64,000 bases of DNA from JABFRJ01 sp963847145 (GCA_963847145.1 CAWJYN010000004.1:1-64000); one strand, 5' to 3'; counted from the first letter of the stretch, positions 1 to 8,892 are shown. The notes: generated by a model from the letters alone, not told the origin. Program-made: numbers and translations.

Positions 1-792
1 CCCATTAAGCTGACGATGACCTCGAATGGATACTCGGTGGCAGCGGTGTCGGATGCCGATTTGCCAGCCTTCAAAGACATCGAGTTTTCGCTCGATTATC
101 CCACCAAGGCTGAACAGGATGACCAGCGTGGCGCGGGCAACTGGGACCTGTTGCACGAGCAGGCGGCGCGCTGCCAGCGGCTCGGTGTGCCAGTGACGTT
201 CATCGCTGTGATGATGCAGGCGAATTACGACCGCTTGGCCGATATCGCGACGATTGCCAAAACCTTCGGTGCCGCGCTGCGCATCAACGTCTATCAGTCC
301 GTGCGCTCGGACAAGTACGCGCTGACTTACGATCAATATTGGGATGGGTTCGAGGCGCTGTTCGCCAAGACCGACGTCATCGCCATCGGCGAGCCGCTGG
401 TGCGCGCCATGGCCGGCTTGCCACCGCGAACGGGTGGATGTGGCGTTGGGACCGTGCGCGTCACGCCGCGCGCGACGGTCCAGCCGTGTGTCTATTGGCC
501 AGGAGCCGGCGCACCGCTTGATGTGCTGCTCGATGCCGGGCCGGACGTCGTCGCCACACCATCATTTGTCGATGCGCGTTCGGTGCCGGACGCCTGCCGT
601 GGGTGCGACTACCTCGCCGCCTGTCGGGGTGGCTGCAGCGGGCGGCGGCGGCTGATGGGCGCCTTGGCGGAGCCAGATCCCTATTGCCCGATCGTGCGCG
701 GCAAGACCCGTCCGTTGTCGATCCGCATGGCAGAAACGCGTGAGATGCCAAAGCTGGAAAGTGCGTGCACGACAATCGTAACGGCGCGCTAG
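1..792 (+). CDS. Radical SAM/SPASM domain protein, 5' end cut by window
   Basis: The frame is open from base 1, so the N-terminal CxxxCxxC that would bind the radical SAM cluster lies outside the window. What remains begins with LTMTSNGY, the strand that follows the cluster motif in radical SAM barrels, then a FSLDY strand. The C-terminal part has the SPASM arrangement: single Cys in GGCGVG and QPCVYW, then CRGCDYLAACRGGC (C-X2-C-X5-C-X3-C), and a last Cys in DPYCP. Family knowledge: such domains bind two auxiliary [4Fe-4S] clusters and act in peptide modification or enzyme maturation. The substrate is unknown. It runs convergently to the DegT-type aminotransferase gene, so no operon link is shown in the window. 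Confidence 0.85.
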   Translation, partial: PIKLTMTSNGYSVAAVSDADLPAFKDIEFSLDYPTKAEQDDQRGAGNWDLLHEQAARCQRLGVPVTFIAVMMQANYDRLADIATIAKTFGAALRINVYQSVRSDKYALTYDQYWDGFEALFAKTDVIAIGEPLVRAMAGLPPRTGGCGVGTVRVTPRATVQPCVYWPGAGAPLDVLLDAGPDVVATPSFVDARSVPDACRGCDYLAACRGGCSGRRRLMGALAEPDPYCPIVRGKTRPLSIRMAETREMPKLESACTTIVTAR

Positions 793-910
793 CGATTGGC
801 CTGACGGAACGCCATATCGTTGCACTTGCGCGGCGTCTGCTGTGTCACCGATAGCAATTGCTCGATCGTTCAGTCAGCGCTGCGGGATGTCGGCACGGAC
901 GCGCGCGAGC

Positions 911-2092
911 TCAAAAGCGATGATCCTGACGAGGCAGTCGCAATCGGCAGGCCTCAAAGGACAGAGGGATTCGCACGTCGCATAGCCGATCGAGAATAAG
1001 CGCGGTGTTGGCCGGGGTGTGTGGATCAGCGATGAAGGCCCAGGAGCGCGATTGACTGGTGAAGCCTGCCGGTTCCCGGGCACCAAACCACTTGATGAAA
1101 ACACCCTTGGCTTTGCAGCGCTCAAGAAATGTCGTGAACGCACCGTCATCGAGCGCCGCCACCGAAAATTGGATCGAGCTCTGCACATAGCCTTCTGCTT
1201 GCAGGCGCTTTGGAAGCCTGAGACCGGCAACACGGCTCAGCCCCGCGGCAATACGGTCATGACTATCGTTCCAGCGCCGCGCGCGCTCAGCGAGCAGCGG
1301 CAACTGGGCCCGCGCAAGCGCTGCAACGATGTTCGACATGCGCAGGCTGAAATTCGGGGTCGACAATTTCCAGCGCTCGAAAGCGGCATCAGGCGGTCGT
1401 GCCCGATGCTGGCCGTACAGCATGTAGCTGCCCGAATAGAGGATCGCGCGCGCCGCAATATCGTCGTCGTCGGTCGCCAGCATGCCGCCCTCGCCGGTAT
1501 TGACGTGCTTGTAACTCTGAAACGAAAAACAGCCCGTCGCCCCGAATGTGCCGGTCGGGCGGCCAGCCCAGGTGGCGCCTAGTGTATGCGCACAGTCCTC
1601 GATCAGGGTAATCTCATGGCGTCGGCAGACCTCGGTCACCGCGTCCATGTCGGCGATGTGGCCGCGCATGTGCGACAGCAGCAGGTGCTTTGCGCCACTC
1701 GCACGTGCCTTGCGATCGAGGTCGTCGAGATCAATCACCAGATCATCGGTGATCTCGACCAGCACGTGCTCGCCGCCGGCATGCGCGACAGCCCCAGGCA
1801 CCGGCGCGAGCGTAAAGCTGTTCATCAGTACGCGTGTGCCAGGTTTCACGCCGGCCGCAAGCAGTGACAGAAACATCGTGCTGCCGCAGGAATTGAGACC
1901 GACGGCGTACTTGCGGCCAAGCGCTTGTGCGAACTCTTCCTCCAGCGCCGCCACATCCTCACCGACCGAACGTGCTTCGGCGTAGCGATGCAGCAGGCCA
2001 GTGCCGAGCAACTCCACAACGCGGCTGCGGCCGGCATCGGGAATGTCGGGCGGCGTCCCAAGATCAACACTGAGCGATGCGGGTTCGTCCAT
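911..2092 (-). CDS. DegT/DnrJ/EryC1/StrS-family PLP aminotransferase
   Basis: The predicted 393-residue fold-type I aminotransferase has the DegT-family sequence order: GLNSCGSTM near residue 68 (phosphate binding), LIEDCAHTLGA (Asp facing the pyridine nitrogen) and CFSFQSYKHVNTGEGG with the Schiff-base Lys. The start at 2092 is chosen over an ATG at 2110 because GGAGG lies 5 bases upstream. It starts 31 bp after the stop of the TauC-like permease and so probably closes the tauABC transcript. Family members transaminate keto-sugars or make amino-cyclitols. Taurine-pyruvate aminotransferase belongs to a different class, so a role in sulfonate use is only inferred from position. Confidence 0.85.
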   Translation of the reverse strand: MDEPASLSVDLGTPPDIPDAGRSRVVELLGTGLLHRYAEARSVGEDVAALEEEFAQALGRKYAVGLNSCGSTMFLSLLAAGVKPGTRVLMNSFTLAPVPGAVAHAGGEHVLVEITDDLVIDLDDLDRKARASGAKHLLLSHMRGHIADMDAVTEVCRRHEITLIEDCAHTLGATWAGRPTGTFGATGCFSFQSYKHVNTGEGGMLATDDDDIAARAILYSGSYMLYGQHRARPPDAAFERWKLSTPNFSLRMSNIVAALARAQLPLLAERARRWNDSHDRIAAGLSRVAGLRLPKRLQAEGYVQSSIQFSVAALDDGAFTTFLERCKAKGVFIKWFGAREPAGFTSQSRSWAFIADPHTPANTALILDRLCDVRIPLSFEACRLRLPRQDHRF

Positions 2093-2123
2093 GCGTGCCT
2101 CCGACTGCAACGCAGATCGCAGA

Positions 2124-2957
2124 TTATACGCGGCCTTTCCATGGCACAGCCCGGTGCTCGATCCAACGCATCAGCACCTCGAAAACATAGGCAACGATTC
2201 CGATAGCGAGGATGCCAAGAATAACGACGTCCGTGCGCAGGAAGTTCGAGGCATTGAACACCATCTTGCCGAGGCCGGCATCGGCAGCGACCATTTCAGC
2301 GGCGACCAGCGTCGTCCAGCCCACGCCCATGCCGATCCTCAAGCCAACCAGGATTTCCGGCAAGGCGCCTGGCACGATCACGTGGGCGATCACCTGTGTG
2401 TACGAAGCGCCCATGGAACGCGCAGCCTGAATTTGCTCCTGGCTGACCGATCGCACGCCGGCCCGGGCAGCCAAAGCAACCGGCGCAAAGATCGAGAGAA
2501 ACAACAGGATAATCTTGGCCATCTCGCCGATGCCGAACCAGATGATCATCAGTGGCAGGTAGGCGAGCGGCGGCAGTGGCCGGTAGAACTCAATTGGCGG
2601 ATCAAAGATGCCGCGAGCGATGCGCGACACGCCCATTGCGATGCCCACCGGAATGCCGATCACGACGGCGAGGGCAAACGCTGAGAAAACCCGGCCCATG
2701 CTGGCAATGAAATGGCCCCACAGAGTGTGGTTGTCGAGATCACCGTTCACGGCCTGCTTGAAGGCCAGCCAGATCGTCTCGGGCTTCGGCAAAAACAACG
2801 GCTTGATCCAACCGGCGTGTGTCGCGACCCACCAGAGGCCGAGCATCGCCGCAATACTGACGCCGTTGAGCGCAAGGCTCGAGCCCTCGCCGAGGATGCG
2901 ATAGCGGCTGGTTTTGAGCTTTGCGCCGGATGGGCGTGGAGAGGGGCTCGGGGTCAT
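2124..2957 (-). CDS. tauC: TauC/SsuC-type ABC transporter permease
   Basis: A 277-residue inner-membrane permease of the BPD_transp_1 type used by taurine/alkanesulfonate importers. It has about six hydrophobic segments and the cytoplasmic EAA loop (AARSMGASY...VIVPGALPEI) that contacts the ATPase. The start codon lies 4 bp after the stop of the ATPase gene, which shows translational coupling. The sequence PLAYLPLMIIWFGIGEMAKI is typical of TauC/SsuC. The gene symbol rests on the strongly TauA-like binding protein two genes upstream; other sulfonates or nitriles are possible cargo. Confidence 0.88.
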   Translation of the reverse strand: MTPSPSPRPSGAKLKTSRYRILGEGSSLALNGVSIAAMLGLWWVATHAGWIKPLFLPKPETIWLAFKQAVNGDLDNHTLWGHFIASMGRVFSAFALAVVIGIPVGIAMGVSRIARGIFDPPIEFYRPLPPLAYLPLMIIWFGIGEMAKIILLFLSIFAPVALAARAGVRSVSQEQIQAARSMGASYTQVIAHVIVPGALPEILVGLRIGMGVGWTTLVAAEMVAADAGLGKMVFNASNFLRTDVVILGILAIGIVAYVFEVLMRWIEHRAVPWKGRV

Positions 2958-2961
2958 CAGG

Positions 2962-3885
2962 TCAATCTCCCGCCATGCCGTGGCGCGGCCCGGCCGCGTC
3001 CGCCGGGCGGTTCTGGATATCGGCGAGCACCAATTCGCGCATGCGGATGAACTCAGGGTCAGACTTCACCGCGCGCGAGTCCCGGCTTTCGATGAACCGG
3101 CGGCCAAAGTTGAGATCGTAGGTCTTCTCGATCTTGCCAGGCCGGGGCGTCATTACCACCAGGCGAGTGGCGAGAAACAGCGCCTCTTCCACCGAATGCG
3201 TGATAAAGAAGATCATCTTGCCCGTGCGATGCCAGACGTCGAGGATTAACTCTTGCACCTGCTCGCGTGTGAGCGCGTCAAGCGCGCCCAGCGGCTCGTC
3301 CATGAGCAGCACGCCAGGGTCCGAGGCGAGCGCGCGCGCAATACCGACACGCTGCTGCATCCCGCCGGAAAGCTCGTAGATCATCTTGCTTTCGAAGTCA
3401 GCCAGGCCGACGAGCGCAAGCTTTTCGCGCGCAATTGTGTGGCGCTCGCTGGTCGCGAGCCCGCGCATCCTGAGGCCGAAGGCGACGTTGTCGATGACGT
3501 TGAGCCAGGGCATCAGAGCGTGCTTTTGGAACACAACACCACGGTCGGCACCGGGGCCCTCGACGGCATGACCGTTGAGCAGCACATCGCCCTCGGTCGC
3601 GGGCAGAAAGCCCGCAAGCACCGACAGCAACGTGGTCTTGCCGCAGCCGGATGCACCGATGGCAACGACGAAATCACCGTCCTTCATGGACAGATTGACG
3701 TTTGTGAGTGCGTCGACATAGCCATCCCGTGTCTCGTAACGGACCGAGAGGCCTTTGACATCAAGCGAGGAAGTCGGTGCCACGCTGGCCGTCGGCGACG
3801 TCTGTTCGCGATCCAGCAACGAGCTTACTCCAGCGCTCAGCGCACGTGTATGGCGGCCGGGTCGCTGGCGCAACCCGGGCCTCAT
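2962..3885 (-). CDS. tauB: TauB/SsuB-type ABC transporter ATP-binding protein
   Basis: ATPase of the tau-type importer. It shows Walker A GASGCGKTT, the Q-loop, signature ELSGGMQQRVGIARA, Walker B VLLMDEPLGALD and switch His in FITHSVEEA. The frame can be read from a TTG at 3939; I use the ATG at 3885 (307 aa), but neither start has a good ribosome-binding site and a GTG at 3783 would give the usual family length. The conserved fold starts at about SSLDVKGLSVRY. It lies between the binding protein and the permease in the order A-B-C, as in tauABC of Escherichia coli. Confidence 0.88.
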   Translation of the reverse strand: MRPGLRQRPGRHTRALSAGVSSLLDREQTSPTASVAPTSSLDVKGLSVRYETRDGYVDALTNVNLSMKDGDFVVAIGASGCGKTTLLSVLAGFLPATEGDVLLNGHAVEGPGADRGVVFQKHALMPWLNVIDNVAFGLRMRGLATSERHTIAREKLALVGLADFESKMIYELSGGMQQRVGIARALASDPGVLLMDEPLGALDALTREQVQELILDVWHRTGKMIFFITHSVEEALFLATRLVVMTPRPGKIEKTYDLNFGRRFIESRDSRAVKSDPEFIRMRELVLADIQNRPADAAGPRHGMAGD

Positions 3886-3945
3886 TTGGATGCAATCTGG
3901 AATGCAAGAAGGACCCAAGCCTGAGCCGGATCCTTCCAATGCAGA

Positions 3946-4953
3946 CTACTTGGCAGCTGCCGCCGCATACTCTGGGTTCACGAACTTGCCGAAGTCCGCT
4001 GGGATGTCCGTGATGCGGCCCTGCTCTTTGAGGAACGCAGCCGTGTTGGCCATGGCTTTGGCAACGCCCCCATCTTTACCGCCACCAAGCCACGCAATAG
4101 AGGCCTGATCGGCAGCCGTCGGATAGCCGTAGTCCTTGAGTGCGGCCGGCACGTCCTTTGGTTCTGCGCCCACCACCTTGGCAATCGTTTTCACGAGGTC
4201 GCTATCAGCGGTGTACTTGCCTTGATTGGCTTTGTATTCAGCGTCCGCCTTCGCGAACGCTTTGACGAGCGCGGTCACAAACTCTTTGTTTTTGTCGGCC
4301 CAGGCCTTGTTGACCATCAGCGCGTCAAAGGTCGGCGCGCCCTGTTTGGCGATGTCCGACGACGAGATCAGCTTGACGCCACCTGCTGTGCGAATCTTTG
4401 AAAGCACCGGGTCCCAAATGAAGGTACCGTCGAGGTCGCCGCGCTCCCATGCCGCTGCGATTTCCGGCGGTCGCATGTTGAGGATCTGCACTTCCTTCGG
4501 GTTCACGCCCGCTTTGGTGAGCGCAAACATCAATTGGTAGTGCGCAGTCGAAGCAAGCGGTGTCGCAATCTTCTTGCCCTTGAGATCGGCCAGCGTCTTG
4601 ATGCCCGACTTTGGCGAGACGACCAACTGCTCCGCGTCGTTGATGTCATCAATGATCCAGACGACCTGCACGTCCAGGCCCTGGGCGGCTGCCGCCGTTG
4701 CCGGCGATGAGCCGACTTCGCCGATCGGCACTTCTCCTGATGCCATCGCTTTGATGACGTCGCCACCGCCGCCGAACAGCTTCCAGTTGATCTTGTAGCC
4801 TGTGGCCTTCTCGACCGCGCCGGCGGCCTGCTGGACCCGGAAGGGAACGATCATGTCCTGATGCGCAATCGTCACTTCTTTCGTCTGCGCCTGTGCAGTC
4901 CCGATGCTCACCATCAGCGCGACAGGTAACGTCAGCAGTGTTCTGCGGTTCAT
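3946..4953 (-). CDS. tauA: TauA-like periplasmic taurine/sulfonate-binding protein
   Basis: A 335-residue binding protein with a Sec signal peptide (MNRRTLLTLPVALMVSIGTAQAQ). The start at 4953 is preceded by GGGAGGA at good spacing; the open frame extends further upstream without support. The body follows E. coli TauA closely in several blocks: ALASG/AMASGEVPIGEVGSSP, STAHYQLMFAL, MRPPEIAAAWERGDLDGTFIWDPVL, KQGAPTFDALMVN and TAAFLKEQGRITD. This is the best evidence that the importer carries taurine or a close sulfonate. It is the first gene of the minus-strand tauABC-aminotransferase unit. Confidence 0.88.
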   Translation of the reverse strand: MNRRTLLTLPVALMVSIGTAQAQTKEVTIAHQDMIVPFRVQQAAGAVEKATGYKINWKLFGGGGDVIKAMASGEVPIGEVGSSPATAAAAQGLDVQVVWIIDDINDAEQLVVSPKSGIKTLADLKGKKIATPLASTAHYQLMFALTKAGVNPKEVQILNMRPPEIAAAWERGDLDGTFIWDPVLSKIRTAGGVKLISSSDIAKQGAPTFDALMVNKAWADKNKEFVTALVKAFAKADAEYKANQGKYTADSDLVKTIAKVVGAEPKDVPAALKDYGYPTAADQASIAWLGGGKDGGVAKAMANTAAFLKEQGRITDIPADFGKFVNPEYAAAAAK

Positions 4954-5173
4954 ACAGTCCTCCCGGGTGCTTGTGTACAAACTGCTCTTGTTCTGCGCGG
5001 CGCACCGGAGCAGCGAATGACTGGCTCGGCGCCGTGTGCTTCCCTGCATGTACGAGAGAGCAGCCGACTAGCGCTTGCAGGTCACTCGACCAGACTGCCT
5101 ATAACGCGTCAAGCCGTTTCACAATTGGACAGCCACTGGGCCAGGGCACATGCGGAAACGACCGCTGACGTCA

Positions 5174-6238
5174 TCAATGCCGCTCATTTGCTTTGGTCAT
5201 CTGCGGCGCCGTGTTGACCTGGGTCGCATGCATCACGGGTCCAGCTGTGCCGCGGACGACCAGTTCGATGGGTAGTTCAATCCGGTTTGATGTTGCTTCA
5301 TTTTTAAGACGTTTCAACGTCAGTTCTGCGGCCAGGATGCCAAGCTGATGCGTCGGCAGATGCACGGTTGTCAGCGCCGGTACGACATGCCCCGCAAACT
5401 CAATATCGTCGATCCCGACAACAGAAAACGCCTGTGGCACTTGAAATCCGCGCGCCTGAAGTTCCAGCAGCGCGCCGATGGCCAACAGATCGTTGCCGCC
5501 AATAATTGCTGTCGGCGGCTCGGCTAGCGCAAGCAGGTTTGACATGCCAGCACGTCCGCCAGCCAAGCCAAACACATGCTCGCTCACCCGCGAAGCCGGC
5601 AAGTCCAGTTTAGCCTTCGCAAGCGCACTTCGAACACCGGCCAGCCGTGCCCTGGCACGATCATTGTTCTTGAGTTGACCGGAGATCATGCCGAACCGCT
5701 TGTGCCCCAGTGCCAGCAGGTGCTGCACCGCCAGCTGTCCAGCTTTCTCGTTGTCAAAGCCGATGCAGTCGAGACGGTCATGCAGAGACCAAGTTAGAAT
5801 GACGGGCATAGCGGCGCTGTCGATCATCGCCCAGACGTCGCGGCTATGATCTGTGCCGACAAGGAGCAGAGCATCGACGCCACGCTCCATCAAAGATCGC
5901 ATGGCTGCCGCCTCGGCCGTTGGGCTGTACTCGTGCGAGGCCACTAGGAGTTGGTAATCGGCTTCCGCAAGGCGCGTCTGTAAGGCTTGGATGGCGACCG
6001 CAAAGATCGAGTGACTAAGCGTCGGGACGATGACGCCGACGGTATGCGTCCGCCGCGACGCCAGTGCGCGGCCGAGCCCGTCGCGGAGATACTTCAACTC
6101 GACGACGGCCGCAGTGATCCGCTGCAGGGTCTTCGGCTTGACGAGCGATGGGTTTGATAGCGCACGCGAGACGGTGGCCGAAGAGACGCGGGCCTTCAAG
6201 GCGACATCGGAGAGACGTGGTCTGCGTGTGTGCTGCAT
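5174..6238 (-). CDS. LacI-family transcriptional regulator
   Basis: About 354 residues. The N-terminal HTH reads LSDVALKARVSSATVSRALSNPSLVKPKTLQRI, followed by the hinge helix GRALASRRTHTVGVIVPTL and a periplasmic-binding-protein-like effector domain (IIGGNDLLAIGALLELQ, VVGIDDIEFAGHVVPALTTV). The start at 6238 (MQHTRRPRLSDVA) puts the HTH at the very N-terminus, as in the family; no clear ribosome-binding site was found. It is divergent to the sulfonate operon that begins at 6446, and a 20-bp palindrome of LacI type lies between the two. The likely role is repression of that operon, relieved by a sulfonate or pathway intermediate. Confidence 0.88.
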   Translation of the reverse strand: MQHTRRPRLSDVALKARVSSATVSRALSNPSLVKPKTLQRITAAVVELKYLRDGLGRALASRRTHTVGVIVPTLSHSIFAVAIQALQTRLAEADYQLLVASHEYSPTAEAAAMRSLMERGVDALLLVGTDHSRDVWAMIDSAAMPVILTWSLHDRLDCIGFDNEKAGQLAVQHLLALGHKRFGMISGQLKNNDRARARLAGVRSALAKAKLDLPASRVSEHVFGLAGGRAGMSNLLALAEPPTAIIGGNDLLAIGALLELQARGFQVPQAFSVVGIDDIEFAGHVVPALTTVHLPTHQLGILAAELTLKRLKNEATSNRIELPIELVVRGTAGPVMHATQVNTAPQMTKANERH

Positions 6239-6349
6239 GCGCGCAATGATGATCGCTCTGCAATGATCTTTCAAGAAGATTGCTGGCGGCGTCGGTAGCG
6301 GCAATCGCTTTAATCTGCAGCAATGCGCGAGTGCGCCCGCACGAGATGC

Positions 6350-6379
6350 TTGACATGTAGCGCAAGGCCCAGCTTAAAT
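6350..6379 (+). promoter_or_regulatory. Predicted sigma-70-type promoter of the sulfonate operon
   Basis: TTGACA at 6350-6355 is a perfect -35 box; TTAAAT at 6374-6379 is a partial -10 (4 of 6 bases) at 18-bp spacing. The box pair lies about 70 bp upstream of the first permease start and its -10 overlaps the palindromic operator. Confidence 0.5.
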
Positions 6380-6395
6380 GAAAGCGCTTACATTT
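6376..6395. promoter_or_regulatory. Probable LacI-family operator palindrome
   Basis: The sequence AAATGAAAGCGCTTACATTT is a 20-bp inverted repeat with one mismatched pair (A/T at position 6 of each arm) and the central AAGCGCTT core with CpG axis typical of LacI/PurR/GntR operators. It lies between the divergent LacI-type regulator gene and the sulfonate operon and covers the predicted -10 box, the arrangement expected for repression. Confidence 0.75.
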
Positions 6396-6445
6396 GCCCG
6401 CAAGAGGCAAAGCAGCTGGGACGGCAGCCTGGGAGATGCTTTCGC

Positions 6446-7222
6446 GTGACCGTGTCGCGTCGGTCCATAGTCGGTATGGCAACCTTGCTTGTCCTCGTGG
6501 CGGCCTGGACGGTCTTGACGTCGCTGACAGGCATCATCAATACCGGTCGCTTTCCAGCACCCGAACAGGTCTGGCAGTCCTTCCGGCAAGCGGCCATAGC
6601 GGGCTACGCAGACGCCACGCTGTTGCAGCACGCATTGCGCAGCTTACGGCTTGTCGCCATGGGCTTCGCCGTTGCCGTAAGCGTTGGCGTCCCGCTCGGT
6701 TTATTGATGGGCTGGAACCGCAAAGCCGAAGCGCTGATCAATCCCGTTTTCTCGTTGATCCGGCCTATTCCACCGCTAGCCTGGATACCACTGGCGATCC
6801 TTTGGCTTGGCCTCGGTGATGCTGCCAAGATCATGGTGATCTTCTTTGCCGCCTTCGTGCCCTCGGTTATCAATACATATACCGGCGTTCGCACCATCGA
6901 GCCATCAATCATCGAGGCGGCGCAGATGCTCGGCACCGGCCGCTGGACATTCATCTTCGAAGTGCTCGTGCCAGCTGCCCTGCCCATGATCTTCACCGGC
7001 CTGCGCCTCTCGCTGCAGGCCTCGTGGACCACGCTGGTGGCAGCTGAGTTGGTCGGTGCGCTTGCCGGCCTTGGGCGCGTGCTCAACTCAGCGCAGCAGG
7101 ACATCTACCCCGCCATGATTATGGTCGGCATGATCGCGGTTGGTGCCCTCGGTTGGGCGACGACGCGGCTGCTGGGACTGGTCGAAAGCCGCGCAATGCC
7201 TTGGCAGGTGGTGCGGGCATGA
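6446..7222 (+). CDS. Sulfonate-type ABC transporter permease (first of two)
   Basis: A 258-residue permease related to SsuC/TauC, with the EAA loop EAAQMLGTGRWTFIFEVLVPAALPMI near residue 170 and a hydrophobic N-terminal segment. The GTG start at 6446 is chosen because GGGAG lies upstream at 6431-6435; earlier in-frame starts would run back over the promoter and operator. Its stop overlaps the start of a second permease gene by ATGA. It is the first gene of the operon controlled from the LacI-family site. Substrate is inferred from the downstream sulfonate enzymes. Confidence 0.85.
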   Translation: MTVSRRSIVGMATLLVLVAAWTVLTSLTGIINTGRFPAPEQVWQSFRQAAIAGYADATLLQHALRSLRLVAMGFAVAVSVGVPLGLLMGWNRKAEALINPVFSLIRPIPPLAWIPLAILWLGLGDAAKIMVIFFAAFVPSVINTYTGVRTIEPSIIEAAQMLGTGRWTFIFEVLVPAALPMIFTGLRLSLQASWTTLVAAELVGALAGLGRVLNSAQQDIYPAMIMVGMIAVGALGWATTRLLGLVESRAMPWQVVRA

Positions 7223-8031
7223 GCCAGCAAGCCGCAATCTATCGTCCGGCGAATGTGCCGCTCCCGCGGGCGAGTGTCATCGGTTATGGACTGGTCGGCC
7301 TCGCGGCCTTCTTCGGTCTCTGGACCGCGCTGACAGTGTCCGGCGCCGTACCGCGACAGTTTCTGCCGACACCGTTGGAAGTGCTGGCACGGATAGCGCA
7401 CCTGATGGCCCAGCCCTTCGCTGGAGCAACCCTCCCCCAGCATCTCGCTTCCAGTTTCCAGCGCTACGCCATGGGTGTGCTTCTGGCGATGAGCATCGGC
7501 GTTCCGCTCGGACTGCTGATGGGCTGGTTCCGCTGGCTCGATGATATCGTGACGCCGGTCTTCGACGGGTTGCGGTTCATCGCGCCGATCGCCTGGGTCC
7601 CGTTCGCCGCGCTGTGGTTCGGCACCGGCATCGGCGGGCCAATCATGATCATTTTTGCCGGTGCGTTCCCGCCGTGTCTCATCAATGCCTATCGCGGCGC
7701 ACGTTTCGTCGACAAGCGCTTGATCGAGGCCGCCCAGATGCTCGGCACCGGCAACGTCAGGACGATCCTGGAAGTGCTGCTGCCAGCCTCCGTGCCCTCG
7801 ATCGTGGCGGGATTGCGGGTTGGTGCTGGGCTCGGCTGGCAATCACTCGTCGGTGCCGAGTTGATCGTTGCTTCGGCAGGTGTCGGCTACATGATGGTGC
7901 AAGGTCAAAGCGCCGTGTCGACGCCAACAGTGGTCGCCGGCATGCTCGCGATCGGTGTCGTCGGCCTGGTGATTGATGTCACACTCCGCCAATTTGAGAC
8001 GATGATCCGGCGCCGCAGGGGGCTTGCATGA
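7219..8031 (+). CDS. Sulfonate-type ABC transporter permease (second of two)
   Basis: A 270-residue permease of the same family as its upstream neighbour, with EAA loop EAAQMLGTGNVRTILEVLLPASVPSI and the shared pattern SIGVPLGLLMGW. The start ATG at 7219 overlaps the previous stop (ATGA), and its own stop overlaps the ATPase start in the same way. SsuC/TauC systems normally use one permease as a homodimer; two distinct coupled permeases suggest a heterodimeric channel. Confidence 0.87.
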   Translation: MSQQAAIYRPANVPLPRASVIGYGLVGLAAFFGLWTALTVSGAVPRQFLPTPLEVLARIAHLMAQPFAGATLPQHLASSFQRYAMGVLLAMSIGVPLGLLMGWFRWLDDIVTPVFDGLRFIAPIAWVPFAALWFGTGIGGPIMIIFAGAFPPCLINAYRGARFVDKRLIEAAQMLGTGNVRTILEVLLPASVPSIVAGLRVGAGLGWQSLVGAELIVASAGVGYMMVQGQSAVSTPTVVAGMLAIGVVGLVIDVTLRQFETMIRRRRGLA

Positions 8032-8825
8032 GCGCGATCCGGTTCGACAGTGTCCGCCGTGTTTTCCAGCGCGATGGCCGTGATTTTGTCACGCTCGATG
8101 GCGTGGATCTGGACATCGCTGACAAGGAGTTCGTCGCGATTGTCGGTCCATCCGGCTGCGGCAAGACAACGTGCCTGCGCATGGCGGCCGGTTTTGAGGC
8201 GTGTTCCAGTGGAAACGTGCTTGTCGGCGGCCAAGCGATCACCGGCCCGGGGCCCGATCGCGCTGTGGTCTTCCAGCAATTTGCATTGTTTCCTTGGAAG
8301 AGTGTCGCAGCCAACATCGCAATGGGCTTGCGCAACAAAGGCGTTCGTGGACCGGCGCTCAAAGAGAAGGTCGCGGACGCTGTCAAGCTGATGGGGCTGC
8401 AAGGGTACGAGACGGCTTTCCCGCACCAATTGTCGGGCGGCATGCAGCAGCGCGTAGCCATCGCGCGCGCGTACGTCCTCGATCCTCAAGTACTTCTCAT
8501 GGACGAGCCCTTCGGTGCCCTCGATGCGCAAACACGCGTTGTCATGCAGGAAGAATTGGTGCGGTTGGCGCGGATCAATCCCAGAACGGTTCTCTTCATC
8601 ACGCATGCGGTCGACGAGGCCGTCTATCTCGCCGATCGCGTTGCGATCATGACCAAACGGCCCGGACGTATCAAAGAGATCATCGACATCAAGACGATCC
8701 GCCAGCGCGAGCAATGGGACAGCTATCCGCGTGTCGAGGACGTCATGGACCTTGCAAGCTTTGTCCGGTTCCGCACCCAGATTTGGAAGTCACTACGCGA
8801 GGAAAAAGGTGGCGACGATCACTGA
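8028..8825 (+). CDS. Sulfonate-type ABC transporter ATP-binding protein
   Basis: A 265-residue nucleotide-binding subunit. Visible motifs are Walker A GPSGCGKTT (about residue 42), Q-loop VVFQQFALFPWKS, signature LSGGMQQRVAIARAYVLDP, Walker B VLLMDEPFGALD and the switch His in LFITHAVDEAVYLADR. It is of SsuB/TauB type and completes the importer with the two upstream permeases and the downstream binding protein. ATGA overlap with the second permease shows co-translation. Confidence 0.9.
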   Translation: MSAIRFDSVRRVFQRDGRDFVTLDGVDLDIADKEFVAIVGPSGCGKTTCLRMAAGFEACSSGNVLVGGQAITGPGPDRAVVFQQFALFPWKSVAANIAMGLRNKGVRGPALKEKVADAVKLMGLQGYETAFPHQLSGGMQQRVAIARAYVLDPQVLLMDEPFGALDAQTRVVMQEELVRLARINPRTVLFITHAVDEAVYLADRVAIMTKRPGRIKEIIDIKTIRQREQWDSYPRVEDVMDLASFVRFRTQIWKSLREEKGGDDH

Positions 8826-8892
8826 CAGGCCAGGCGCAATAAGACGCAAAAGGCGGACACACCTAAAACCCGCCCAACACGGAGGAATGACC

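Noticed and set aside
4970..4979. TTGTGTACAA as a possible operator upstream of the tauA-like gene
   Set aside because: Only the outer four bases are symmetrical and it lies too close to chance expectation to call.
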